Assembly (NCBI RefSeq): GCF_002259415.1
Contig: NZ_NPFY01000036.1
Coordinates: 62,001-126,000, forward strand
DNA length: 64,000 nucleotides
Source: Rhodococcus sp. 14-2470-1b
GTDB lineage: Bacteria > Actinomycetota > Actinomycetes > Mycobacteriales > Mycobacteriaceae
Direction of reading: 5' to 3'
A program made the translations under genes and the position numbers. The notes under the pieces are model-generated. The model did not search any database. It was not told where the DNA came from and saw nothing but the letters and a program-made list of their open reading frames with translations. This document shows, in pieces, positions 1 to 6,815 of the stretch; the stretch's first letter is position 1; each line of letters opens with the position of its first letter.

Positions 1-571
1 TGCGGGTGGCGACCGACACAACACCCGCAGCGAACAGTTGCTCGACGACCACCTTCACGTCACTGCGGTCCCACCACGGGCCTTTTCGACCGAGACGCGG
101 AGAGTCGAGGACTCGCTCGATGTCCCCGGCGCTCGACGGACCCGCATCTCGCAAGACATCCAGGATGTCCTGCGACAGAGACGGATTACGCTCCAGAACG
201 GTGTATGCACCACCCCAACGCCCGTGCGCGTACAGCTCGGTGCGCCAGCGAAACAGTGGCCAGTCCTCGACCGGCACCAGGGCGGCCTCGTGCGCCCAGT
301 ACTCGACGAGCCTGCGCGGCGTGCGCGCGGTGTCGGTCCACGCTGCGGCGTCGAGCACCGATCGGTCGTACTTTCCGACCCGACTGAACAGTGGCGCGTA
401 GTGGGCACGAACGAGCACGGACACCGAATCGATCTGCAGTAACCGATTTCGTTCGATGACCTTGTGCACCGCCCTCGACGACGCGCCCCGCTCCGTCACA
501 CGATGGGGGGACGCTAGACCTTGAGCCGCCAGGGCCGTACGCTTCGCCATCGCGGCACTCATCTCGCGCAT
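1..571 (-). CDS. YcaQ-like winged-helix DNA glycosylase family protein, 3' end outside window
   Basis: The reading frame is open from an ATG at 571 to the left edge, giving about 190 visible residues with no stop, so the gene is cut by the window. The translation shows the family landmarks: AAQGLA near residue 15, IDSVSVLVRAHYAPLFSR at about 47-64, YDRSVLD just after, then YWAHEA and a second wing with KGPWWDR. These match the winged-helix crosslink-repair DNA glycosylase (YcaQ, HTH_42) family, whose characterised members unhook interstrand crosslinks. In-frame ATGs also lie at 562 and 550; a GGGTGGGG stretch before 571 favours the first. The family call is strong; the substrate is unknown. 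Confidence 0.75.
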   Translation of the reverse strand, partial: MREMSAAMAKRTALAAQGLASPHRVTERGASSRAVHKVIERNRLLQIDSVSVLVRAHYAPLFSRVGKYDRSVLDAAAWTDTARTPRRLVEYWAHEAALVPVEDWPLFRWRTELYAHGRWGGAYTVLERNPSLSQDILDVLRDAGPSSAGDIERVLDSPRLGRKGPWWDRSDVKVVVEQLFAAGVVSVATR

Positions 572-605
572 GGCCCCACCCTGCCACGAAGGTCCGACAG
601 ATCGG

Positions 606-1517
606 TCAGCTCTGCCAGCCGTGTGTCCGGGCGAGGTCCTCCATCGTCGACACGAGCTGCGACAGGCCTGGTTCCTCGATCGGAAAGTGCCCACACCCTT
701 CGAGGTACACCAAAGTCGTGTCGGCCGCGATGCGCTCGAGGAATCGAACGCTGATCTCCGGCGGAGTCCACCGATCCTCGACGGGATGGACCAGTGTCAC
801 CCGGGGACCGCGGTACGTCTGCGGCTGCGTGTGCTCGAACGAGAAGAAGCTGCTCAGAAAGCCGAGGGGTACCGACACTCCCCCACCCAACGGATCGGAT
901 GCGCACAGCGCCGACAACTCCGGATCGGCGCTCATGTTGTCGATGTCGATCAACCATCGGATCGGTAGCCTCGTACGGCGGGACAGCCGAGCGCCGAGCT
1001 TCAGCAGCGCCGGTGACGGTCCGCCGAGGAAACCGAACCGCGCTGCCGCCGAACGCGCCTGTGGGTCGGACGGATCGAGCAGACACGTCGCGACGACATC
1101 GGCGACCTCGCCGGTACGCGCGGCGACCTCGTAGGCCAGCATTCCGCCCATGCTGGCGCCGAACAGCACCAGCGGCCTCGGATCTCGTCGTCGTTCCGCC
1201 AGGACGAGATCGCACATCATGTCGATCCAGTCCTCGTACGTGATGCTTCCCGGATCCGGGACTGCGGTGCGGCCGTACAACGGCAAGTCGGGAAACAACA
1301 CTTCCGCGCCCCGGGTTGCCGCCAGCGCCGCGAACGGCCACAGCGCACCGGAATGTCCGCCCGCGCCGTGGACGGCGAGTACCTTCAGCGGCGCGTGCGC
1401 GTCGCCGGCACGGACGATGTGAACATCGGCGTCGCGCCACTGCCATCTCGTCGAGACCGGCTGTTCGTTCGGCCGATACTTCTCGGGCAGGAACCTCGCA
1501 TATCGGTCACCGGTCAC
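606..1517 (-). CDS. Alpha/beta hydrolase
   Basis: The 303-residue protein has a complete alpha/beta hydrolase layout: HGAGG oxyanion-hole motif at about 50-54, nucleophile elbow GASMGG with Ser122, an acid candidate in HPVEDRW, and a C-terminal GCGHFPIEE carrying the catalytic His. It has no signal peptide or membrane segment, so it is probably cytoplasmic. The substrate (ester, lactone or haloalkane-type) cannot be read from the sequence. The GTG start at 1517 lies 7 nt after a TANNNT hexamer, suggesting a leaderless message. It is separated by 27 nt from the upstream flavodoxin-like gene and by 34 nt from the YcaQ-like gene on the same strand. Confidence 0.8.
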   Translation of the reverse strand: MTGDRYARFLPEKYRPNEQPVSTRWQWRDADVHIVRAGDAHAPLKVLAVHGAGGHSGALWPFAALAATRGAEVLFPDLPLYGRTAVPDPGSITYEDWIDMMCDLVLAERRRDPRPLVLFGASMGGMLAYEVAARTGEVADVVATCLLDPSDPQARSAAARFGFLGGPSPALLKLGARLSRRTRLPIRWLIDIDNMSADPELSALCASDPLGGGVSVPLGFLSSFFSFEHTQPQTYRGPRVTLVHPVEDRWTPPEISVRFLERIAADTTLVYLEGCGHFPIEEPGLSQLVSTMEDLARTHGWQS

Positions 1518-1524
1518 GCGTGCC

Positions 1525-1530
1525 AGACTA
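1525..1530 (-). promoter_or_regulatory. Candidate -10 hexamer TAGTCT, leaderless alpha/beta hydrolase
   Basis: TAGTCT on the minus strand ends 7 nt before the GTG at 1517, the spacing expected when transcription starts at the start codon. No convincing -35 is visible. Confidence 0.35.
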
Positions 1531-1544
1531 GGCGATGGACCCAG

Positions 1545-1994
1545 TCAGTTCATCAGAGTCGCGGCCAGCGTTGCGCCGAGTTCGTAACACTTCTCCCGTG
1601 CAGTTCTGTCCACCGAGGTGAGCTGAAGCGATTGGGTGACCCCGTCCAGACTCCATCCGGTCGCGATCTTCTCGACGGCGGAAGTGGCACCGACTGTGTC
1701 GTTGTTGCCGTGGACCCACAACCCGTAGGGCCGACCGGCAACTGCGCCCAGGCACGGGTAGTAGGCGGTGTCGAAGAAGTGTTTGAGCGCCCCCGACATG
1801 TATCCCAGATTCGCCGGTGTTCCGAACAGGAATCCGTCGGCTGCGAGAACATCCGGCACTGTTGCTGCCAACGCGGGGACGACCCGGGTGGTGACATTCT
1901 CGATAGCGGGGTCGGCTGCACCGGCGAGGACGGCCTCGAGCAGCTCCCGCGTCGGCGGCGACGGCGTGTGGTGCACGACGAGGAGAGTTGCCAT
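1545..1994 (-). CDS. Flavodoxin-like / NAD(P)H-dependent FMN oxidoreductase family protein
   Basis: This 149-residue protein starts MATLLVVHHTPSPPTRELLEAV, a flavodoxin-type first strand and phosphate loop. Around residues 57-72 it has GTPANLGYMSGALKHFFD, the FMN-isoalloxazine loop and helix typical of WrbA/flavodoxin-like reductases. It should bind FMN and transfer electrons in the cytoplasm. The order dapB, TPR membrane protein, flavodoxin-like protein is also found in Mycobacterium tuberculosis (Rv2773c-Rv2771c), so this is an inherited neighbourhood. The partner is unknown. Confidence 0.75.
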   Translation of the reverse strand: MATLLVVHHTPSPPTRELLEAVLAGAADPAIENVTTRVVPALAATVPDVLAADGFLFGTPANLGYMSGALKHFFDTAYYPCLGAVAGRPYGLWVHGNNDTVGATSAVEKIATGWSLDGVTQSLQLTSVDRTAREKCYELGATLAATLMN

Positions 1995-2010
1995 CAGTTC
2001 GGGGTCGCCG

Positions 2011-2475
2011 TCATGACGAGGATTCCTGGCGCTCGAGCGCGACGGCTCGCTTCATGGTCTCGCGTGCCCGACCTCGGTCCCCCGCGTAGTCGTACGCCCT
2101 CGCCAGTCGGTAGGAATTACGCCAGTTGTCCGGGTCCTTTTCCCATTCGGCCTTGATCGTCTGGAACAGCTCGTCCGCTGCCTCCCGGGAGATCCTGCCC
2201 GAGGGCATGCGCGGCAGGTCCGTCACGTCCAGTTCGAGACCCTCGTCGTCGACACGTTGCGCCAGGTGCTGATGGTCGAATCCCGCTTTGAGGGTGGCCC
2301 CGACGATCCAGACGCCGATGATCGGGAGGAGGAGCACTCCGATGCCGAGCCCGATGTTGACCGGTCCGCCCGTCTGGACGAGGGAGATTCCGCGGGTTCC
2401 GAGAAGGTAGAAGTAGAACCCGAGGATCAGCACCATCACACCGATGGTCAGCAGGACTTTCGTCGCTTTGTTCAT
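2011..2475 (-). CDS. Tetratricopeptide-repeat membrane protein
   Basis: The 154-residue protein has two N-terminal membrane segments (about residues 7-25 and 42-62) and a soluble C-terminal half. The latter contains one clear TPR-like helix pair, DPDNWRNSYRLARAYDYAGDRGRARETM, near residues 113-145. The ATG at 2475 lies only 4 nt after the dapB stop, so it is almost certainly co-transcribed with dapB. The same gene follows dapB in mycobacteria (Rv2772c type). Its role is unknown; TPR repeats usually mediate protein-protein contacts. Confidence 0.7.
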   Translation of the reverse strand: MNKATKVLLTIGVMVLILGFYFYLLGTRGISLVQTGGPVNIGLGIGVLLLPIIGVWIVGATLKAGFDHQHLAQRVDDEGLELDVTDLPRMPSGRISREAADELFQTIKAEWEKDPDNWRNSYRLARAYDYAGDRGRARETMKRAVALERQESSS

Positions 2476-2479
2476 GGTC

Positions 2480-3238
2480 TTACAGATCGAGGAAGGAATC
2501 GAGTCCGACGGTCAGCCCCGGCCGTCCGGCGATCTCGCGGACCCCCAGCAGGACGCCTGGTGCGAACGACGTGCGATCGAGCGAATCGTGACGGATCGTC
2601 AGTGTCTCCCCGAGCGTGCCGAGCAGAACTTCCTGATGCGCGACCAGACCTGCCAGCCTGATCGAGTGAACGCGAACTCCGTCCACCTCGGCGCCGCGGG
2701 CACCGTCGAACTCCACCGTCGTGGCATCGGGGCTCTTCGGGATGCCTGCCGTCGCGCGTGCTTTCGCGATGAGTTCGGCAGTGCGGTAGGCGGTCCCCGA
2801 GGGGGCGTCGGCTTTGTTCGGGTGGTGCAGCTCGATGACCTCGACCGAATCGAAGAAGCGTGCAGCCTGCTCCGCGAAGCGCATGGTGAGGACTGCACCG
2901 ATGGCGAAGTTGGGCGCGATCAGCACACCGGTCCGAGGCGAGGACCCCAGCCACTCCGTCACCGACGCGAGCCGTTCCTCGTCGAACCCGGTGGTGCCGA
3001 CAACGGCGTGGATTCCGTTCTCCACGAGAAACTGCAGATTGGGCATGACGACGTCGGGATGAGTGAAGTCGACGACAACCTGGGTGGACGAGTCGACGAA
3101 CAGCGAGAGCGGGTCACCGGCGTCGACGGTTGCGACCAGTTCGAGGTCCGCCGCGGCCTCGACGGCGGCACAGATCGCCTGGCCCACCTTGCCGCGGGCA
3201 CCCAGTACGCCGACCCGGATAGGTGCTTCTGAACTCAC
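2480..3238 (-). CDS. dapB: 4-hydroxy-tetrahydrodipicolinate reductase
   Basis: DapB reduces 4-hydroxy-tetrahydrodipicolinate with NAD(P)H in the lysine/meso-diaminopimelate pathway, feeding cell-wall peptidoglycan. The 252-residue length is usual for the family. Visible motifs are the nucleotide loop GARGKVG at 13-19, VDFTHP at 56-61, GTTGF at 81-85, and the catalytic signature HHPNKADAPSGTA at 138-150 with His138/His139 and Lys142. The GTG start at 3238 has GTGGAGCAG about 6 nt upstream. It is the first gene of the short minus-strand group with the TPR and flavodoxin-like genes. Confidence 0.97.
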   Translation of the reverse strand: MSSEAPIRVGVLGARGKVGQAICAAVEAAADLELVATVDAGDPLSLFVDSSTQVVVDFTHPDVVMPNLQFLVENGIHAVVGTTGFDEERLASVTEWLGSSPRTGVLIAPNFAIGAVLTMRFAEQAARFFDSVEVIELHHPNKADAPSGTAYRTAELIAKARATAGIPKSPDATTVEFDGARGAEVDGVRVHSIRLAGLVAHQEVLLGTLGETLTIRHDSLDRTSFAPGVLLGVREIAGRPGLTVGLDSFLDL

Positions 3239-3311
3239 GTCTGCTCCACTCTCTTCTCATCGACACAATTCGTCGAGTGAAGCCTACTGACGACCCGCGA
3301 ACGCAGACCAA

Positions 3312-3428
3312 TCAGCTGCCGAAGAGATTCTTGGCTTTGAGGATCAGCTCGTAGAGCCCGTAGACGAACGGCACGGTCACCCACAGCCAGGCCACGATCA
3401 TGACGATGCGCTGACGTGTCGGGTTCAT
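3312..3428 (-). CDS. MFS transporter small subunit-like 38-residue membrane peptide
   Basis: A 38-codon gene, MNPTRQRIVMIVAWLWVTV..., encodes one membrane helix (about residues 8-29) with a basic N-terminus and a Lys-containing tail. Its ATG overlaps the stop of the OFA-type MFS gene as ATGA (3425-3428), and a strong CGGAGGT Shine-Dalgarno lies 6-7 nt before it. The start signal and overlap argue strongly for translation at a fixed ratio with the carrier. Short single-helix proteins annotated as MFS transporter small subunit follow such carriers in many bacteria. Their role is not firmly known to me; stabilising or regulating the carrier is an inference. Confidence 0.75.
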   Translation of the reverse strand: MNPTRQRIVMIVAWLWVTVPFVYGLYELILKAKNLFGS

Positions 3429-4759
3429 GCGTCGACCTCCGGTTCGTGGTACTTCGGATTCACGGGCTTGATCAGTTCGTTCGCGACGAATCCGATGGCG
3501 AGCAGGGCGATCATCACGTAGAACGCCGGTAGGTAGCGGCCGACCTGACCGTCCTCTCCGGCGTCGGCGATGGCGTTGACGATCAGCGGACCGAGGACAC
3601 CGGCGACCGACCATGCCGTCAGCAATCGACCGTGGATCGCGCCGACCTGGTAGGTGCCGAACATGTCCTTCAGATACGCGGGCATCGTCGCGAATCCCGC
3701 GCCGTAGAAGGACAGAATGAGCAGCGCCGAGACGAGAAACAGAACCTTGTTGGAGTTGGTGAACAGTGCGATGTAGAGATACAGCAGCGCACCGACGCCG
3801 AGGTAGAGGCGGTAGATGTTCTTGCGGCCGACCAGGTCGGACACAGACGACCACACGAACCGTCCGATCATGTTGGTCAGCGACAGGAAGGCAACGAAAC
3901 CGGCTGCAGCAGCCGCAAGTGACTCCGGGGAGGTGGCGTCGGGAAAGAAGTCCTGGTAAATCCCCGACGCGCGTTCCAGAATGCCGATTCCCGCGGTCAC
4001 GTTGAAACACAGCACGATCCACAGCAGCCAGAACTGAGGCGTTTTGACCGCGTTCGCCGCCGACACGTTGTGTGTCGCGACCAACGGAGACGACGCCGAG
4101 GGGTTCCAGCCTGCGGGTTTCCAGTCGTCGGCCGGCACACGAATCAAAACGACGCCCAGCGCCATGAACACGGCGTAGCCGACAGCCAGTACCAGGAACG
4201 TCTGTGCGATCGACGCATCGGTGAAACCACCGAAGCCCGAGAGCAACTGGGTGGTCAACGGTGATGCGATCAGAGCGCCGCCGCCGAAGCCCATGATCGC
4301 GATACCCGTCGCCATCCCTGGCCGGTCCGGGAACCATTTGATCAGCGTCGAGACCGGTGAGATGTACCCGATGCCGAGTCCGATGCCGCCGACGAACCCA
4401 TACCCGAAGATCACGAGCCAGAACTGGTCGAGGCTCATTCCCAAGGCGGACAGCAACAGTCCACTCACGAAGAAGATCAGAGACACGGTCATCGCCCACC
4501 GAGGCCCGTTCTTCTCCACCCTCGTTCCGAAAACGGCTGCGGACAGACCGAGCATGACGATGGCGAGCTGAAACGGTATGGCCGTGACCGTTCCGCTGAG
4601 ATCCATGGCGGTGGGCGCGGAGATGGCGTTCTTGAAGACGCTCCACGCGTATGCGGATCCGATCGCCAGATGGATCGACAGTGCTGCGGGTGGGATGAGC
4701 CAGCGGCTCCATTCCGGGGTGGCAACGATGCGTGATCGTTCGAGTATCGCGAGAGTCAT
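3425..4759 (-). CDS. OFA-family MFS transporter (oxalate/formate antiporter-like)
   Basis: The 444-residue, 12-helix carrier has the hallmarks of the oxalate:formate antiporter family: an early IGSAYAWSVF helix, GFGYG/GGIGLGIGYISPVSTLIKWFPDRPG around TM4-5, and a matching second half with YGAGFATMPAYLKDMFG. The substrate is probably a monocarboxylate or dicarboxylate, but OFA members differ and oxalate is not proven. The ATG at 4759 is chosen because AAGGGATCTC stands directly upstream; an extension to 4816 lacks such a signal. Its stop overlaps the 38-residue partner gene. The divergent ABC ATPase shares the upstream region. Confidence 0.85.
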   Translation of the reverse strand: MTLAILERSRIVATPEWSRWLIPPAALSIHLAIGSAYAWSVFKNAISAPTAMDLSGTVTAIPFQLAIVMLGLSAAVFGTRVEKNGPRWAMTVSLIFFVSGLLLSALGMSLDQFWLVIFGYGFVGGIGLGIGYISPVSTLIKWFPDRPGMATGIAIMGFGGGALIASPLTTQLLSGFGGFTDASIAQTFLVLAVGYAVFMALGVVLIRVPADDWKPAGWNPSASSPLVATHNVSAANAVKTPQFWLLWIVLCFNVTAGIGILERASGIYQDFFPDATSPESLAAAAAGFVAFLSLTNMIGRFVWSSVSDLVGRKNIYRLYLGVGALLYLYIALFTNSNKVLFLVSALLILSFYGAGFATMPAYLKDMFGTYQVGAIHGRLLTAWSVAGVLGPLIVNAIADAGEDGQVGRYLPAFYVMIALLAIGFVANELIKPVNPKYHEPEVDA

Positions 4760-4799
4760 CGAGATCCCTTGTTCGGTGGCAACTAATACAACTTTCCAC

Positions 4800-4815
4800 T
4801 GACTTGGGTGAGTCA
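4800..4815. promoter_or_regulatory. Inverted repeat TGACT-N6-AGTCA in divergent promoter region
   Basis: A perfect 5-bp inverted repeat lies between the divergent MFS (start 4759) and ABC ATPase (start 4872) genes. Read towards the MFS gene, the same bases include TTGACT, a possible -35. It could be an operator, but no regulator gene is adjacent. Confidence 0.25.
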
Positions 4816-4871
4816 AACATCACACCCCGGGGCCGATCACACCGGGTCCGACCGACGGCGCTAGCGTCCAG

Positions 4872-5681
4872 ATGGTGAGTGACGAAACCGGTGCCGTTCT
4901 CCGAGCGGATCACGTCGACCTGGTCAGAAACGGTCGCTTCCTGCTGCGCGATGCGTCCGTCAGCATCGCCGAGGGTGAGCACTGGGTACTGCTCGGCGCG
5001 AACGGCGCAGGTAAAAGCACGTTGTTGAGCCTTCTCGGGGCGTTCGTTCATCCCACGAACGGCACCGTCCACGTCCTCGGGCATCGACTGGGTCGGGTGG
5101 ACATGCGCGAACTCCGCACGCACATAGGTCACGTCGACCCGCGTCTGAACATCGAACCGTCGCTGACGCTGGTAGAGGCAGTGCTCACCGGGCTGACGAA
5201 CACTCCGGATCTGATTCCCCGATGGTCGCCGTCGGACGACGAGAGGTCCCGCGCACAGCGCCTGATCGAATCCCTCGGCGTCGAGAACCGATCCTCGTCA
5301 CCGTGGTACACACTGTCTCAAGGCGAGCGAGGACGCGCACTCATTGCACGCGCACTACTGTCCGACCCCGCACTGTTGCTGCTCGACGAACCCGCCACCG
5401 GACTCGACCTCGCTGCACGCGAACAGCTTCTGACCGCGGTCGACAGCTTGCGACGCCAACATCCCTCGCTCGCAAGCATTCTGGTGACTCACCATCTGGA
5501 GGAGATCCCGACGTCGACGACGCACGCCGTTCTCATCCGGGACGGTCGAATCACGGCGAGCGGGGCCGTCGACGAGGTGATCACCACGGCCAACATCAGC
5601 GCATGCTTCGATCACCCCATCGAGATCGACCGTCGGGGCGGCCGGTGGGTGGCAACCGCAGTTCAGAACGTGATCACCTGA
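4872..5681 (+). CDS. ABC transporter ATP-binding protein, orphan
   Basis: The 269-residue nucleotide-binding domain is complete: Walker A GANGAGKST at 42-50, signature LSQGERGRALIARAL at 148-162, Walker B ALLLLDEPATGLD at 167-179, and switch His in LVTHHLEEIP. It resembles the soluble ModF/YlmA-type ATPases more than importers. No permease or binding-protein gene is adjacent, so it either serves a distant partner or has a non-transport role. A TAGCGT hexamer at 4862-4867 stands 4 nt before the ATG and 7 nt before the second codon GTG, so a leaderless message may start at 4875. Its 3' end overlaps the convergent dehydrogenase gene by 19 bp. Confidence 0.85.
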   Translation: MVSDETGAVLRADHVDLVRNGRFLLRDASVSIAEGEHWVLLGANGAGKSTLLSLLGAFVHPTNGTVHVLGHRLGRVDMRELRTHIGHVDPRLNIEPSLTLVEAVLTGLTNTPDLIPRWSPSDDERSRAQRLIESLGVENRSSSPWYTLSQGERGRALIARALLSDPALLLLDEPATGLDLAAREQLLTAVDSLRRQHPSLASILVTHHLEEIPTSTTHAVLIRDGRITASGAVDEVITTANISACFDHPIEIDRRGGRWVATAVQNVIT

Positions 5682-6766
5682 CGGATGGCTTTGCCGTCGG
5701 CCAACTCGTCCATTCCGCGGTTGATGTCGGCCAAGCCGATCCGCGAGCTGATGAGTTTCTCCACCGGAAGCCGTCCCTCGCGCCACATCTGGGCGTAGAG
5801 CGGGATGTCCCGCGACGGCACCGCCGAGCCCAGGTAGCTGCCGATGATCGTGCGTGCCTCGGCGACGAGACCCAGTGGTGAAATCGACGACCGGGCGTCG
5901 GGCGCGGGTAGTCCGACGGTGACCGTCGTACCGCCAGGTGCCGTCGCCGCTACCGCGGCCTCGAACGCACGCGCGTTGCCGGCCGCCTCGATCACGACGT
6001 CCGCCTTGACGCCGCGTTCTTCTCGCTCTGCGGGCGAGAACGTCTGTGTTGCACCGAGTTCACGGGCGACATCCAATTTGTCCGGCACACCGTCGACGCC
6101 GATCACCTCGCCTGCCCCCACCGACACAGCGGTGAGGATCGAGGCCATTCCGACGCCGCCGAGGCCGATCACCATCACCGATTGTCCCGCCCGCGGCCGG
6201 CCGGCGTTGAGCACTGCTCCTCCACCGGTGAGTACCGCGCACCCGAGCACAGCCGCGACGTCGGCCGGAATGTCGTCGTCGACGGCGACGACAGATTTAC
6301 GACTGACGACGGCGTGGGTAGCGAAACCGGAAACGCCGAGGTGGTGTTTCACCTCCGAACCGGCTCGGTCCAACCTGGCTCCACCGCCCAACAGGGTGCC
6401 GGCATTGTTGGCGGCACTGCCCGGAATGCAGGGCATCTGGCCGTCCGTCAGACATCCTGCGCATTCTCCGCACCGCGGCAGGAACGTCATGACCACTCGG
6501 GTGCCGACCGGCAGATCGTCGACACCGTCCCCGACCGATTCGACGCGGCCCGCGGCCTCGTGGCCGAGCAGCATCGGTACCGGTCGGACTCGGTTGCCGT
6601 CGACGACGGACAGGTCCGAGTGGCAGAGCCCGGCTGCTTCGATCCGCACGAGCACTTCCCCCGGACCCGGTGGAGCCAGATCCAGCTCGGAGATGGAGAT
6701 GGGCTTCGACTCGGCGAATGGCCGTGGTCGTCCGATTTCCTCGAGAACTGCGCCGCGGATCTTCAT
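5663..6766 (-). CDS. Zinc-dependent alcohol dehydrogenase (MDR family)
   Basis: This medium-chain dehydrogenase has both zinc sites. The catalytic ligands are Cys50, His71 with Glu72, and Cys178 (numbered from the GTG at 6772). The structural site is Cys101, 104, 107 and 115 in CGECAGCLTDGQMPC. The Rossmann motif GLGGVG is at 203-208 and Asp227 at the end of the next strand favours NAD(H). It should oxidise an alcohol or reduce an aldehyde in the cytosol. The layout resembles class III/mycothiol-dependent formaldehyde dehydrogenase relatives, but the substrate is not assignable. The ATG at 6766 is preferred over the GTG two codons earlier. Convergent with and overlapping the ABC ATPase gene. 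Confidence 0.88.
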   Translation of the reverse strand: MKIRGAVLEEIGRPRPFAESKPISISELDLAPPGPGEVLVRIEAAGLCHSDLSVVDGNRVRPVPMLLGHEAAGRVESVGDGVDDLPVGTRVVMTFLPRCGECAGCLTDGQMPCIPGSAANNAGTLLGGGARLDRAGSEVKHHLGVSGFATHAVVSRKSVVAVDDDIPADVAAVLGCAVLTGGGAVLNAGRPRAGQSVMVIGLGGVGMASILTAVSVGAGEVIGVDGVPDKLDVARELGATQTFSPAEREERGVKADVVIEAAGNARAFEAAVAATAPGGTTVTVGLPAPDARSSISPLGLVAEARTIIGSYLGSAVPSRDIPLYAQMWREGRLPVEKLISSRIGLADINRGMDELADGKAIRQVITF

Positions 6767-6815
6767 TCCCACACTCTAGGCGAGCGGAAATGCGCACCCT
6801 GCCCTACACAAGCAC

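Noticed and set aside
3312..5132. 606-codon minus-strand open frame
   Set aside because: It is a shifted frame of the MFS gene with Arg/His-rich, non-family sequence; only its last 38 codons are a real gene.
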